Counted from the stretch's first letter, positions 1 to 9,117 are shown. The stretch is 64,000 nucleotides of DNA from Paenibacillus_E allorhizoplanae (GCF_927798215.1 NZ_CAKMMW010000006.1:124001-188000); one strand, 5' to 3'. Notes: generated by a model from the letters alone, not told the origin. Numbers and translations are program-made.

Positions 1-153
1 ATGAGACTGCTGCATGAAGAGCATGTTGCAGTCGTGCCAGGAGATGCCTTCACTTCATACGGGGAAGGTTATATCCGGATTTCATATGCCTATGCACAGG
101 ATGTGCTGGAGCAATCGTTGGATCGACTTGAGAGATTTGTAAGCAAGTTGTAG
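1..153 (+). CDS. C-terminal fragment of a class I/II aminotransferase (PatA-like), cut by the window edge
   Basis: The first 50 codons are open and end in TAG at 151-153. The motif VAVVPGDAF, then GEGYIRISYAYA and an amphipathic C-terminal helix, is the usual end of fold-type I PLP aminotransferases, in which the Arg of the IRISY segment binds the substrate carboxylate. The gene begins upstream of the window; the ATG at base 1 is internal. It is convergent with dapH-dapL, so an N-acetyl-LL-diaminopimelate aminotransferase (PatA) would fit, but that is inferred from proximity only. Aspartate or aromatic aminotransferases end similarly. Confidence 0.75.
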   Translation: MRLLHEEHVAVVPGDAFTSYGEGYIRISYAYAQDVLEQSLDRLERFVSKL

Positions 154-159
154 AAGGGA

Positions 160-189
160 ACCATCGCTGGTAGCAGCGGTGGTTTTTTT
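160..189 (+). terminator. Intrinsic terminator of the aminotransferase gene
   Basis: Ten-base arms 160-169 and 174-183 pair with one G-T wobble around a 4-base loop and run into seven T. It starts 6 bases after the stop codon. Confidence 0.8.
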
Positions 190-254
190 ATAAGTGAGAT
201 TCAAGAGCAGCGATGAACTGAGCCGGTGCAATGTGGCTATACATCCAACATACG

Positions 255-300
255 AAAAAAGCCTCCCCAATCAACCCAGTGGTTGATCGAGAGGCTTTTT
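255..300 (-). terminator. Bidirectional hairpin ending dapL
   Basis: Outer arms AAAAAGCCTC and GAGGCTTTTT enclose a second inverted repeat, ATCAACC/GGTTGAT. The hairpin sits 4 bases past the dapL stop on the minus strand. The A/T tracts on both sides suit termination from either direction. Confidence 0.85.
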
Positions 301-304
301 CATA

Positions 305-1426
305 TTAGCTAGACTTATATCGCAGGTATGCCGTAATCGTATCGATAGCTACATCGATGGCACGCTCATCCGGATCAAGTTTGGCGTTATGCAAGCCATG
401 CGGTGTATCCACGCCTAACCAGAACATAAAGCCAGGGATTTTCTCCAAGAAGTAACCAAAGTCTTCGCCGGTCATGGCTTCTGTACACTCGAACAACGTA
501 ACGTTATCACGTCCACGAAGCCAGTTCATGAATTCCACGGTTAATGCTGGATCATTGTACACTTGCCGATAATTAGAGCCCCAGTCAATGGTGACTTGGC
601 ATTCGAAAGAAGCTTCAATGCCCGCGGCAACCCCTTCGATGCGCCCCTTGATCTTGTTCATGGAAGCAGCAGATAATGTGCGAATCGTACCCTCTAAGCG
701 AGCCTTCTCCGCGATTATGTTCTGCTTCGTTCCAGCTTCCATTTTGCCAATCGTAATCACGGCGGAATCCAGCGGATTCACGTTTCGGGATACGATGGTT
801 TGAAGCTGCCCAACCATTTGCGTTGCCGCGATGATCATATCATTCGCTTGATGCGGGTAGGCCGCATGGCCGCCTTTTCCAAGCAAATCAATGAACAGCT
901 CTGATGTATTGGCGAACAAGATTTCAGGTCTGACAGCAATTGTACCGACCGGATACTCTGGTGCAATATGGAGTGCAACCATTTGGTCTGGCATCCAATC
1001 TTGCAATTCCTCTGCAGCTAGCATAGGTAATGCACCGCCAGGACCTTCTTCAGCTGGCTGGAACAACACGACAAGATCATCCTTCATAGGATTCTCTGTG
1101 AAGTGTGTCACAACGCCAATCCCGATAGACATGTGAAAATCATGCCCGCACGCATGCATATAGCCTGGATGCTGAGAGGGGAAGGGAAGAGTGGTCTCTT
1201 CCGTAATAGGAAGCCCGTCCATATCGGCACGATAGCCAAAGCGCTTGCTAGGGTTTAAGCCTTTGATATAAACTAGAATGCCCGTACGCCATGTACGGAT
1301 CGTCAGACGATCCTGCGGCAGCTTGGCCAATTGCTCAAGAAGAAGTTGTTGCGTTTTGAACTCTTGAAATCCCGGCTCCGGGATTTGATGAAGCTGACGT
1401 CGCAGCTCTACAAAAGGGCTAAGCAT
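305..1426 (-). CDS. dapL: N-acetyldiaminopimelate deacetylase
   Basis: Predicted to remove acetate from N-acetyl-LL-2,6-diaminopimelate to give LL-diaminopimelate, the last step of the N-acetyl branch of lysine and peptidoglycan precursor synthesis; cytosolic. The 373-residue product is an M20 metallopeptidase-fold amidohydrolase. It shows GYRADMDGLPI near residue 66, HACGHDFHMS near 91 and QPAEEGPGGA near 122, which carry the metal ligands and catalytic Glu, and a late EAMTGEDFGYF motif. A GGAGG box lies 8 bases before the ATG. It follows dapH by 27 bases on the same strand, the arrangement of ykuQ-ykuR in Bacillus subtilis, and this separates it from general M20 amidohydrolases such as hippurate hydrolase. 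Confidence 0.92.
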   Translation of the reverse strand: MLSPFVELRRQLHQIPEPGFQEFKTQQLLLEQLAKLPQDRLTIRTWRTGILVYIKGLNPSKRFGYRADMDGLPITEETTLPFPSQHPGYMHACGHDFHMSIGIGVVTHFTENPMKDDLVVLFQPAEEGPGGALPMLAAEELQDWMPDQMVALHIAPEYPVGTIAVRPEILFANTSELFIDLLGKGGHAAYPHQANDMIIAATQMVGQLQTIVSRNVNPLDSAVITIGKMEAGTKQNIIAEKARLEGTIRTLSAASMNKIKGRIEGVAAGIEASFECQVTIDWGSNYRQVYNDPALTVEFMNWLRGRDNVTLFECTEAMTGEDFGYFLEKIPGFMFWLGVDTPHGLHNAKLDPDERAIDVAIDTITAYLRYKSS

Positions 1427-1453
1427 AACGATTTCCTCCAGATCTAGTTCACC

Positions 1454-2164
1454 TTATAGGGTACGTAGGTCTGCTAGAATTTCGGTTTTGGATTTCGTTT
1501 TGTCGTCTACTTTCTTGATAACGCGAGCAGGTGCACCTGCAACCACTGTGTACTCTTCAACATCTTGCGTTACGATAGCGCCTGCTGCTACAACTGAACC
1601 TTTACCGATGCGTACGCCTTCTAGGATAACCGCGTTAGCGCCAACAAGAACGTCATCTTCGATCACACAAGGTTGAGCAGAAGGTGGCTCGATAACACCA
1701 GCTACAACAGCGCCAGCGCCAATGTGACACATTTTACCTACTTGTGCACGTCCGCCAAGAACAGCGTTCATGTCGATCATTGTGCCATCACCAACGGAAG
1801 CACCGATGTTGATAAGCGCGCCCATCATAATAATCGCGTTATCGCCGATATGTACTTTATCGCGAATAACTGCACCTGGCTCGATGCGAGCATTGATGTG
1901 TTTCAAATCTAGCATAGGAATCGCAGAGTTACGACGATCGTTTTCAACTACGAAATCAACAACTTTATCTTTGTTAGCTTCTAGAATTGGTTGAAGTACG
2001 CTCCACTCCCCGAAAACGACTCCGCTTCCGCCAGTGATAAAGGATTGACTGCCTTCGCCGAATTCAAGACCATCAAGGTTTCCTTTTACATATACTTTCA
2101 CCGGAGTTTTCTTTTTGCTTTCTTTAATAAACTGGATAATTTCTAGGGTATTCATTTCAGACAT
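1454..2164 (-). CDS. dapH: Tetrahydrodipicolinate N-acetyltransferase
   Basis: Uses acetyl-CoA to acetylate L-2,3,4,5-tetrahydrodipicolinate, the first committed step of the acetylase branch to meso-diaminopimelate. The 236-residue length equals that of the Bacillus enzyme. An N-terminal domain with IKESKKKTPVKVYVKG is followed from about residue 90 by a left-handed beta-helix of hexapeptide repeats (IEPGAVI, IGDNAIIMMGALINIG, VGANAVILEG, VVAAGAIVT) ending in AGAPARVIK. The start has AAGGAGATG upstream at good spacing. It is the first gene of the dapH-dapL pair. Only 72 bases separate it from the ABC exporter genes on the same strand, with no hairpin seen, so some read-through from them is possible. 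Confidence 0.95.
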   Translation of the reverse strand: MSEMNTLEIIQFIKESKKKTPVKVYVKGNLDGLEFGEGSQSFITGGSGVVFGEWSVLQPILEANKDKVVDFVVENDRRNSAIPMLDLKHINARIEPGAVIRDKVHIGDNAIIMMGALINIGASVGDGTMIDMNAVLGGRAQVGKMCHIGAGAVVAGVIEPPSAQPCVIEDDVLVGANAVILEGVRIGKGSVVAAGAIVTQDVEEYTVVAGAPARVIKKVDDKTKSKTEILADLRTL

Positions 2165-2236
2165 GGTGACATCTCCTTCAAATTTATGATTGACTCTCCT
2201 ATATTAGCAGAAAGGAGGCGTTTGAGCCAATCTGTT

Positions 2237-4117
2237 TCACACAGCTTTTTGCGCAAATTGACTCTGATAGAGTTCAGCATAGAAACCTTGCTGTTCGAGC
2301 AACTCGCCATGAGTACCTTGTTCAATGACAGTTCCTTGATTCATTACTAGAATAAGATCAGCTTCTCGGATCGTGGATAACCGATGGGCAATGACGAAAC
2401 TAGTGCGATTTGCCATCAAATTGTTCATAGCTCGTTGAATAGACACTTCCGTCCGTGTATCAACACTGCTCGTTGCTTCATCAAGTATCAATATCGGAGG
2501 ATCAGCGAGAACCGCACGAGCAATGGTGAGTAATTGCTTTTGACCATGGGATAGATTGGACGCTTCCTCATTCAAAATCGTATCATACCCATCCGGCAGT
2601 GTTCGTATGAAATGATCTGCATAAGCCGCGCGTGCAGCCTCAATAATCTCCTCCTCGGTAGCGCCATGACGACCATAAGCAATATTGTCGCGGATGGTAC
2701 CGTTAAAGAGCCAAGTATCCTGCAGTACCATACCGAATAGCCCACGAAGATGACTGCGAGTCATATTCCGCGAGTCGACACCATCGATGGAAATTCGTCC
2801 ACTCTGTAATTCATAGAAACGCATGAGCAGGTTGACTATCGTTGTTTTCCCTGCGCCAGTGGGTCCAACGATCGCAACGGTTTGCCCTGGCTTTACATCG
2901 ATGTTCATGTTGGCGATAAGCGGTGTATCTGTTTTGTAGGCGAAGGAAACATCTTCGAACTGGACATGCCCCTTCACATGAGTAACGGAATCCGTCACTT
3001 TGTTCTCCAAAACTTCTTCAGTCTCATCTAATAATTCGAAAATGCGCTCTGCAGCTGCGATCGTAGACTGAATCACATTCGCGATATTTGCGACTTGAGT
3101 GATCGGCATGCCAAATTGACCTGAATATTGAATGAAGGCGAGAACGTCGCCTATTTTAATGGCGTTATGAGTAACCATGATGCCACCGATGACACTAACG
3201 AGTACATAACCAATATTCCCGATAAAGGACATCAAAGGAAAGATAAGACCTGAAATAAACTGTGCTTTCCATCCAGAATGATACAGCCGATCATTAATTT
3301 CATTGAATTTATCAACGGATTGCTTTTCTCTTCCAAAAGCTTTAACGATCGTATGTCCTGTATACATTTCTTCGACATGCCCATTGAGCTCGCCAATCGT
3401 TCGTTGCTGCCCTTTGAAATATTTCTGAGAGCGGGTAGCAATCATTTTGGTTCCTAATATGCTGAGCGGCAGGGTAACAATAGTAGCTAATGTGAGCAGA
3501 GGACTTATAGTCAGCATCATGATAATGATCCCTATTAACGTGACAACGGACGTAATCAACTGCGTCAAGCTTTGCTGCATCGTGGAACTGATCGTGTCCA
3601 CATCATTCGTAGCACGGCTCATGGTGTCGCCATGACTTCTTGCATCAAAGAAGGAGAGTGGAACACGCGTTAGCTTCTCACTAATATCTAGGCGTAGATT
3701 GAAGACAATGCGCTGCGTAACTTTTACCATGATTTGTTGTTGGATATACAATAATATGGAGCTAAAAATATAGAGGGCAGCAAGGATTAGTACGATTTGT
3801 AGGATCGCATCAAAATCAATTTTGGCACCTGCGATGCCTTTCATCTTGCCGATAGCACCTTCAGATAACTTCGTAACTGCGTTACCCATTAATTTTGGGC
3901 TAATTATACTAAATAATGTGCTTAATATAGCTGCTAGGAGTACAAAGGATATGGACACACGAAAAGGCTGCATATAAGTCATGAGTCTCTTCAGAGTACC
4001 TTTAAAATTCTTCGCCTTCTGGACAGGCATCCCCATGCCAGCCATTCCGCCACGACCCATAAAACCTTGATTCATGCCAGCTGCGGGTCGCTGTGGTTCT
4101 TTGGGTTTCTCACTCAT
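2237..4117 (-). CDS. ABC exporter half-transporter, catalytically complete subunit (YfiC/BmrD type)
   Basis: Multidrug-type exporter subunit of 626 residues: an unusual Gly/Met-rich cytosolic N-terminus (about 35 residues), six membrane helices, then a nucleotide-binding domain with Walker A VGPTGAGKTT near 410, signature LSHGQKQ, Walker B ILILDEATSSVD and switch His in VIAHRLST. The catalytic Glu is present while the signature deviates from LSGGQ. That is complementary to the partner gene, whose signature is perfect but whose Glu is replaced. The pattern is that of heterodimeric exporters with one degenerate ATP site. Start and partner stop overlap by 4 bases, so translation is probably coupled. 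The substrate is not readable from sequence. Confidence 0.9.
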   Translation of the reverse strand: MSEKPKEPQRPAAGMNQGFMGRGGMAGMGMPVQKAKNFKGTLKRLMTYMQPFRVSISFVLLAAILSTLFSIISPKLMGNAVTKLSEGAIGKMKGIAGAKIDFDAILQIVLILAALYIFSSILLYIQQQIMVKVTQRIVFNLRLDISEKLTRVPLSFFDARSHGDTMSRATNDVDTISSTMQQSLTQLITSVVTLIGIIIMMLTISPLLTLATIVTLPLSILGTKMIATRSQKYFKGQQRTIGELNGHVEEMYTGHTIVKAFGREKQSVDKFNEINDRLYHSGWKAQFISGLIFPLMSFIGNIGYVLVSVIGGIMVTHNAIKIGDVLAFIQYSGQFGMPITQVANIANVIQSTIAAAERIFELLDETEEVLENKVTDSVTHVKGHVQFEDVSFAYKTDTPLIANMNIDVKPGQTVAIVGPTGAGKTTIVNLLMRFYELQSGRISIDGVDSRNMTRSHLRGLFGMVLQDTWLFNGTIRDNIAYGRHGATEEEIIEAARAAYADHFIRTLPDGYDTILNEEASNLSHGQKQLLTIARAVLADPPILILDEATSSVDTRTEVSIQRAMNNLMANRTSFVIAHRLSTIREADLILVMNQGTVIEQGTHGELLEQQGFYAELYQSQFAQKAV

Positions 4118-5838
4118 GCACTTTCCTCCTCTGATAGCTGAGAAGCAACAATTTCTTGATAAACCTCACAGGTTCTCATAAGCTCACTATGCGTACCTAT
4201 ACCTGCGATTCTTCCTTCATCTAAAACGATAATTTGACTCGCATCCATAATAGTGCTCACACGTTGAGCGACAATAATCATAGTAGCTCGTGCAGTTTCT
4301 GATTTAAGCGCAGCGCGAAGCTTAGCATCAGTTTTGAAATCAAGGGCAGAGAAGCTGTCATCGAAAATATAAATGTTCGGTTTACGTGCAAGTGCTCGTC
4401 CAATGGCAAGGCGTTGCTTCTGACCACCTGATAGATTAGTACCACCTTGTGCGAGCGTAGCTTGGAAGTTATCTTTCATACCTTGGATGAAGTCAGCAGC
4501 TTGTGCTGTAGAAGCTGCAGCGGAAAGCTCTTCATCTGTGGCGTCATCATTGCCGAATCGGAGGTTATCCGCAATTGTACCTGAGAATAGGACAGCCTTC
4601 TGTGGCACATAGCCGATTTGATTCCGAACACTCTCCAAGGAAAGGGAAGGTAGCGGCTGGCCATTCAACGTTATTGCACCGGACTCCACATCATAGAATC
4701 GCAGTAATAAATTGATGAGCGTCGTTTTGCCGGAACCGGTTCCTCCAATTATTGCTGTTACCTCTCCAGGTTTAGCACGGAATGAAATATCGTGAATAGC
4801 GGGCTGCTCGGCACCAGGATAACTGAAAGTTACATGATTGAATTCAACCACGGTTTGGTCCTCATGGAGTGTTTGTGCGTTGTCTGCATTATGTATGTTG
4901 GACTGAATGGCAAGGACTTCATTAATACGTACAGCGGAAGCGGAAGCTCGTGGAATCATCATGAATATCATGGTCATCATAAACATGCTGAACATAATTT
5001 GCATCGCATATTGGATGAAAGCCATCAAATCTCCAATTTGCATCTGATTGTTATCAATACGAATGCCGCCATACCAAAGGATAACAACAATGCCGAGATT
5101 AAAAACAAGCATCATGATCGGCATCATCGTAGCCATGATCGTGTTGACTTTGATGGCAGTCTGCGTGAAGTCTTGATTGGCTCGTTCGAATTTCGTTTTC
5201 TCATGACCCGAGCGGTTAAAAGCGCGGATGACACGTATACCCGTTAAATGTTCGCGCAGAACAAGATTGATGCCATCGATTTTAATTTGCAAGGTTTTAA
5301 ATAAAGGTAAACTCTTACGCATGATAACTGCAATAACAAGGACAAGGATGGGGATTACAGCATAAAGGACAATTGCGAGATTCGTATCTTTGTACGATGC
5401 CATAATGACACCACCAATGAGCATGGTAGGTACACCAATGAACATTCGCATCATGACAACTAATTGTTGTACCTGTGCGATATCATTTGTTGTTCTAGTA
5501 ATCAAGGAAGACGTTCCAAGCTTATCGAATTCATGCAAGGAGAAGCTCTCGACATGAGAGAAGAGCTTACGGCGTAGATCTCTACCAAAGCCGGTTGCCG
5601 TCTTAGCGAGCAAATAGCTGGCCACCATGACACAGACCATGCCTCCCATGGCGACTAGCAGCATATAAGCGCCAAATCGTAGAATGTAGCTTACATCACC
5701 TTTCACTACCCCGACATCTACAATGTCTGCAAGTAAAGTTGGTAAGTACAGCTGAGCAAGCGATTGCAATAACATTAATGTAATGATTGCAACCACGGAA
5801 ACCCGGTAAGGCTTCAAATACCTAAACAATTTGAACAT
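4114..5838 (-). CDS. ABC exporter half-transporter, degenerate-site subunit (YfiB/BmrC type)
   Basis: First gene of the exporter pair, 574 residues: six membrane helices (about 15-300), Walker A IIGGTGSGKTT, canonical signature LSGGQKQRLAIGRALA, and Walker B IYIFDDSFSALD, where the catalytic Glu is Asp. The switch region reads IIVAQRVSTI, with Gln in place of the usual His. Both changes are typical of the degenerate-site partner in heterodimers such as BmrC/BmrD. The product is predicted to pair with the gene starting at 4117 in the cytoplasmic membrane. Its ATG is preceded by AAGGAGG, and a good promoter lies at 5909-5938. Confidence 0.9.
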   Translation of the reverse strand: MFKLFRYLKPYRVSVVAIITLMLLQSLAQLYLPTLLADIVDVGVVKGDVSYILRFGAYMLLVAMGGMVCVMVASYLLAKTATGFGRDLRRKLFSHVESFSLHEFDKLGTSSLITRTTNDIAQVQQLVVMMRMFIGVPTMLIGGVIMASYKDTNLAIVLYAVIPILVLVIAVIMRKSLPLFKTLQIKIDGINLVLREHLTGIRVIRAFNRSGHEKTKFERANQDFTQTAIKVNTIMATMMPIMMLVFNLGIVVILWYGGIRIDNNQMQIGDLMAFIQYAMQIMFSMFMMTMIFMMIPRASASAVRINEVLAIQSNIHNADNAQTLHEDQTVVEFNHVTFSYPGAEQPAIHDISFRAKPGEVTAIIGGTGSGKTTLINLLLRFYDVESGAITLNGQPLPSLSLESVRNQIGYVPQKAVLFSGTIADNLRFGNDDATDEELSAAASTAQAADFIQGMKDNFQATLAQGGTNLSGGQKQRLAIGRALARKPNIYIFDDSFSALDFKTDAKLRAALKSETARATMIIVAQRVSTIMDASQIIVLDEGRIAGIGTHSELMRTCEVYQEIVASQLSEEESA

Positions 5839-5908
5839 AGTTTCCTCCTTATTTTTGTAACCTCGATGAATTGGAATTTCCTAGGTGGAAAAGCGAGTTT
5901 ATATGTAA

Positions 5909-5938
5909 ATTATAACACATGGTCTTGATTTTGCTCAA
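5909..5938 (-). promoter_or_regulatory. Sigma-A promoter of the ABC exporter genes
   Basis: On the minus strand TTGAGC (5938-5933) and a perfect TATAAT (5914-5909) are 18 bases apart, and TG lies one base before the -10 (extended -10). It is divergent from the pyr promoter 21 bases away. Confidence 0.7.
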
Positions 5939-5958
5939 AAAAAGAAGATCAAAAAACA

Positions 5959-5987
5959 TTGACTTATCCTGTCGAAAGTGGCATAAT
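5959..5987 (+). promoter_or_regulatory. Sigma-A promoter of the pyr operon
   Basis: TTGACT at 5959-5964 and CATAAT at 5982-5987 with 17-base spacing; transcription should begin near 5994. The region 5839-6236 holds no gene, only this promoter, the divergent one and the pyr leader. Confidence 0.8.
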
Positions 5988-6005
5988 TCTTTTAATTACA
6001 TATGT

Positions 6006-6038
6006 GCCTTTAAAAACAGTCCAGAGAGGCTGGCAAGG
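6006..6038 (+). promoter_or_regulatory. PyrR-binding anti-antiterminator hairpin in the pyr leader RNA
   Basis: The segment 6018-6031 matches the PyrR recognition loop known from Bacillus (ARUCCNGNGAGGYU). It sits between CAG/CTG and CCTT/AAGG arms. GGCAAGG at 6032-6038 is identical to the 3' arm of the terminator at 6158-6164, so it can pair with CCTTGCC at 6143-6149 to form the antiterminator. UMP-bound PyrR would hold this hairpin shut and favour termination. Confidence 0.88.
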
Positions 6039-6137
6039 TAAAACGATAAGAAAAGTCGGGTAATACTGAATCGAGAATTCAGTAAGCTTACGGATGTGCG
6101 CATCCTACAGCCCCGCTCTATCTCTTTATGCACTCGT

Positions 6138-6172
6138 AAACTCCTTGCCAAGAATTGGGCAAGGAGTTTTTT
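6138..6172 (+). terminator. Attenuator terminator of the pyr leader
   Basis: Perfect 12-base arms 6138-6149 and 6158-6169 with a run of six T at the end. It lies about 145 bases after the expected transcription start and 65 before pyrR. Confidence 0.88.
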
Positions 6173-6236
6173 GGTTTTACCACCAGAAAACGTATGTGAA
6201 TGCTGACGAAGATAGTTTAGCCAGGAGGCGAAAACG

Positions 6237-6785
6237 ATGAATGAGACCACCGAACACACCATTATTGATGAAATGGGAATTCGCAGAGCACTTACGCGGA
6301 TTGCACACGAGATACTGGAAAAGAATAAAGGTGTAGAGAATTGTACCTTGATTGGTATTCGGACCCGAGGCATTTACTTAGCGAAGCGAGTAGCAGAACG
6401 GATTCTAGAAATTGAAGGCGTACCGATTCCAGTGGGAGAGATTGACATCACGTCGTATCGCGATGATCGCGTGAAAGTCAGATCGGTGGAGAACGTGCAA
6501 GAAGGTGGCAAAATGCAAATCCAAGATCGCAAAATCATCCTTTTCGATGATGTGCTGTATACCGGCAGAACGGTAAGAGCCGCGATGGATGCGCTAATTG
6601 ACTTAGGCAGACCGCAAATGATTCAACTGGCTGTCCTTGTAGACAGAGGGCATAGGGAGCTTCCAATCCGTCCTGATTATGTGGGCAAGAATGTACCGAC
6701 GTCCAAGAGTGAGAGCATTGAAGTGATGTTAACGGAAATTGATGATAAAGATGAAGTTATTATCCAAAGGGGGAAACAGGAGTGA
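6237..6785 (+). CDS. pyrR: Bifunctional pyr operon attenuation protein / uracil phosphoribosyltransferase
   Basis: Binds the leader RNA upstream when UMP is high and causes early termination; also has weak uracil phosphoribosyltransferase activity. The 182-residue product is a type I PRTase with the PRPP loop ILFDDVLYTGRT at residues 101-112 and the flexible-loop SYRDD near 73. AGGAGG lies 9 bases before the ATG. It is the first gene of the operon, and its stop overlaps the pyrB start by 4 bases. In B. subtilis pyrP follows with further attenuators; here there is no uracil permease gene and no second attenuator in this position. Confidence 0.95.
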   Translation: MNETTEHTIIDEMGIRRALTRIAHEILEKNKGVENCTLIGIRTRGIYLAKRVAERILEIEGVPIPVGEIDITSYRDDRVKVRSVENVQEGGKMQIQDRKIILFDDVLYTGRTVRAAMDALIDLGRPQMIQLAVLVDRGHRELPIRPDYVGKNVPTSKSESIEVMLTEIDDKDEVIIQRGKQE

Positions 6786-7690
6786 GTAGCGTGAGCACAT
6801 ATACAACTAGACATTTCTTGGGACTGAAAGGCGTTAGTGCAGAGGAGATCACAAGCATTCTGGATCGTGCAGCCCATTGGGAACAAAGCCCTAACAAAGT
6901 GAATAACCAATTCCAAGGCAAATTCGTATCCAACTTATTTTTTGAAAATAGTACAAGGACTCGCTTCTCCTTTGAACTTGCAGAAAAGCGCCTTGGTGCA
7001 GATGTCCTGAATTTCTCCGCGGCAGAATCCAGTGTTCAAAAAGGCGAGTCCATCTACGACACAGTTCGCACGCTTGAATCCATGGGGATTGATGCTGGTG
7101 TGATTCGACTAAAGCCTAATGGTGTGCTGCAAGAGCTAGCTGAGACAATCAAAATCCCGCTCATCAACGCAGGGGACGGCAATAACGAGCATCCAACGCA
7201 AGCGTTGCTTGATTTCTATACAATGCGCAAGCAATTCGGCGCTATCAAAGGTTTGACGGTCTCCATCATCGGAGACATTCTTCACAGCCGCGTTGCTCGC
7301 TCGAACCTCTGGGGCTTAATCGCCTTGGGAGCGAAGGTTCAATTCTGTGCTCCTGCAAGTATGCAGGCTCCAGAGTTGGCACAGTTCGCACCGTATGTGT
7401 CCTTCGAAGAGGCTTTGAAAGCTGATGTCGTAATGATGCTTCGAGTGCAATTAGAACGTCATGACACAGGGTTGCTGAACTCAGCTGAAGAATATCGCGC
7501 ACAATATGGCTTAACTGTAGAACGTGCAAGCCGCATGGCTCCTCATGCGATCATCATGCATCCAGCTCCAGTGAATCGCAATGTGGAACTAGATGATGAA
7601 CTCGTGGAACATGAGAAGTCCAAGATCTTTACACAAATTGCTCATGGCGTGCCGATTCGTATGGCTGTCATTGAACGAGCTTTATCATAA
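6782..7690 (+). CDS. pyrB: Aspartate carbamoyltransferase catalytic chain
   Basis: Joins carbamoyl phosphate and aspartate to N-carbamoylaspartate, the second step of UMP synthesis. At 302 residues it has the usual length of the Bacillus enzyme. The carbamoyl-phosphate motif FFENSTRTRFSFE is at 53-65, HPTQALLDFY near 137 and HPAPVNRN near 260. No regulatory chain gene (pyrI) follows, as in other Firmicutes. The start is GTG at 6782, overlapping the pyrR stop; a second GTG at 6791 has a slightly better placed AGGAG, so the first three residues are uncertain. Confidence 0.95.
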   Translation: MSSVSTYTTRHFLGLKGVSAEEITSILDRAAHWEQSPNKVNNQFQGKFVSNLFFENSTRTRFSFELAEKRLGADVLNFSAAESSVQKGESIYDTVRTLESMGIDAGVIRLKPNGVLQELAETIKIPLINAGDGNNEHPTQALLDFYTMRKQFGAIKGLTVSIIGDILHSRVARSNLWGLIALGAKVQFCAPASMQAPELAQFAPYVSFEEALKADVVMMLRVQLERHDTGLLNSAEEYRAQYGLTVERASRMAPHAIIMHPAPVNRNVELDDELVEHEKSKIFTQIAHGVPIRMAVIERALS

Positions 7691-7779
7691 AAACACCCCA
7701 TAAAGTGAAGCCAAGCTCTGAAGTTGATGCCGATTACTTTGCGGGGACCCCAAACGAATACTAGGAGGACAATATCACA

Positions 7780-9063
7780 ATGGGAATTTGGATTCTAAAC
7801 GGACTAACCGTTGATGCGAATAATGTACAAACGAAGAAACATGTTTTAGTCGAAAATGATAAAATTGCACAGGTTATTGATACTTCTAATGGTGAAATTC
7901 CGCAAACAGCGGGCCATGAAGTCATTGACGCTGGTGGCAAGCTTGTATCACCTGGTTTCATTGATATGCACGTGCATTTGAGAGAACCTGGCTTCGAACA
8001 TAAAGAGAACATTGCAACTGGAACACGTTCTGCGGCAAGGGGCGGTTTTACTACGATTGCTTGCATGCCAAATACAAGACCGGTTATTGATACCGTAGAT
8101 ACGGTAAATTACATATTAGATAAAGCAGCAACAGAAGGTGTTGTACGCGTCATTCCTTACGGTACGATTACGAAGAACGAGCTTGGCCGTGAACTGACTG
8201 ACTTCGCAGCATTGAAAGAAGCTGGTGTTATCGGGTACACGGACGATGGCGTAGGGGTTCAAAGCGCGCAAATGATGAAGGATGCCATGGCACTTGCCGC
8301 ATCACTCGGTATGCCAATCATCGCACACTGCGAAGATGACACATTGGTTGTAGGAGCGCCAGTAAACGAAGGTACTTTCGCGACCAAGCATGGCTTGAAA
8401 GGTATCCCGAATGAATCCGAAGCGATTCATGTTGGCCGCGACGTATTGCTAGCGGAAGCAACTGGGGTACACTACCATGTATGTCACGTCAGCACAGAGC
8501 AGTCGGTTCGTTTGATCCGTCATGCCAAACAGTTCGGCATCAAGGTAACTGCTGAGGTTTGCCCGCATCATCTGCTTCTTTCAGAAGAAGACATTCCAGG
8601 GATGGACGCGAACTGGAAGATGAACCCGCCGCTTCGCACACCTCGTGATGTACAGGCTGTTATCGAAGCGTTGGAAGATGGCACGATCGACATTATCGTG
8701 ACAGACCATGCGCCACATACCGAAGAAGAGAAAGCCAAAGGCATGATGATGGCACCATTCGGAATCCTTGGATTCGAAACTGCTTTCTCCTTGCTGTATA
8801 CGAAATTTGTACTTACAGGCAAATGGACACTTGGTTTCCTAGTGGATCGCATGACCAAAAAGCCTGCTGACGTATTCGGTCTTCCATACGGAACTTTAGA
8901 GGTGGGCAGCGCGGCAGACATTACGATCGTTGATCTTGATACAACGAAAGCCGTTCTGAAAGAAGAGATCATTTCACGCAGCAAGAACACCCCGTTCATC
9001 GGTTGGGAGCTGCAGGGCTGGCCGATTGTCACGATTGCTTCGGGTAAAGTTGTATACTCCTAA
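7780..9063 (+). CDS. pyrC: Dihydroorotase
   Basis: Zinc amidohydrolase that cyclises N-carbamoylaspartate to dihydroorotate, step three of the pathway. The 427-residue length and the DMHVHLREPG motif (metal His64 and His66) mark the Bacillus-type (class I) enzyme. PYGTITKNELG, AHCEDD, CHVST and TDHAPH carry the remaining metal and catalytic residues. The start has TAGGAGG about 10 bases upstream. It is separated from pyrB by 89 bases in which I see no terminator or second PyrR site. Confidence 0.96.
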   Translation: MGIWILNGLTVDANNVQTKKHVLVENDKIAQVIDTSNGEIPQTAGHEVIDAGGKLVSPGFIDMHVHLREPGFEHKENIATGTRSAARGGFTTIACMPNTRPVIDTVDTVNYILDKAATEGVVRVIPYGTITKNELGRELTDFAALKEAGVIGYTDDGVGVQSAQMMKDAMALAASLGMPIIAHCEDDTLVVGAPVNEGTFATKHGLKGIPNESEAIHVGRDVLLAEATGVHYHVCHVSTEQSVRLIRHAKQFGIKVTAEVCPHHLLLSEEDIPGMDANWKMNPPLRTPRDVQAVIEALEDGTIDIIVTDHAPHTEEEKAKGMMMAPFGILGFETAFSLLYTKFVLTGKWTLGFLVDRMTKKPADVFGLPYGTLEVGSAADITIVDLDTTKAVLKEEIISRSKNTPFIGWELQGWPIVTIASGKVVYS

Positions 9064-9117
9064 GTTCAATAAATAGCCTTAATTTTAAGGCCTAAATCAC
9101 GTGAAGCATCTATACGA

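Noticed and set aside
5970..5976. Spo0A-box core TGTCGAA in the spacer of the pyr promoter
   Set aside because: A 7-base match is expected several times by chance in 64 kb on two strands, and its flanks do not extend the box.
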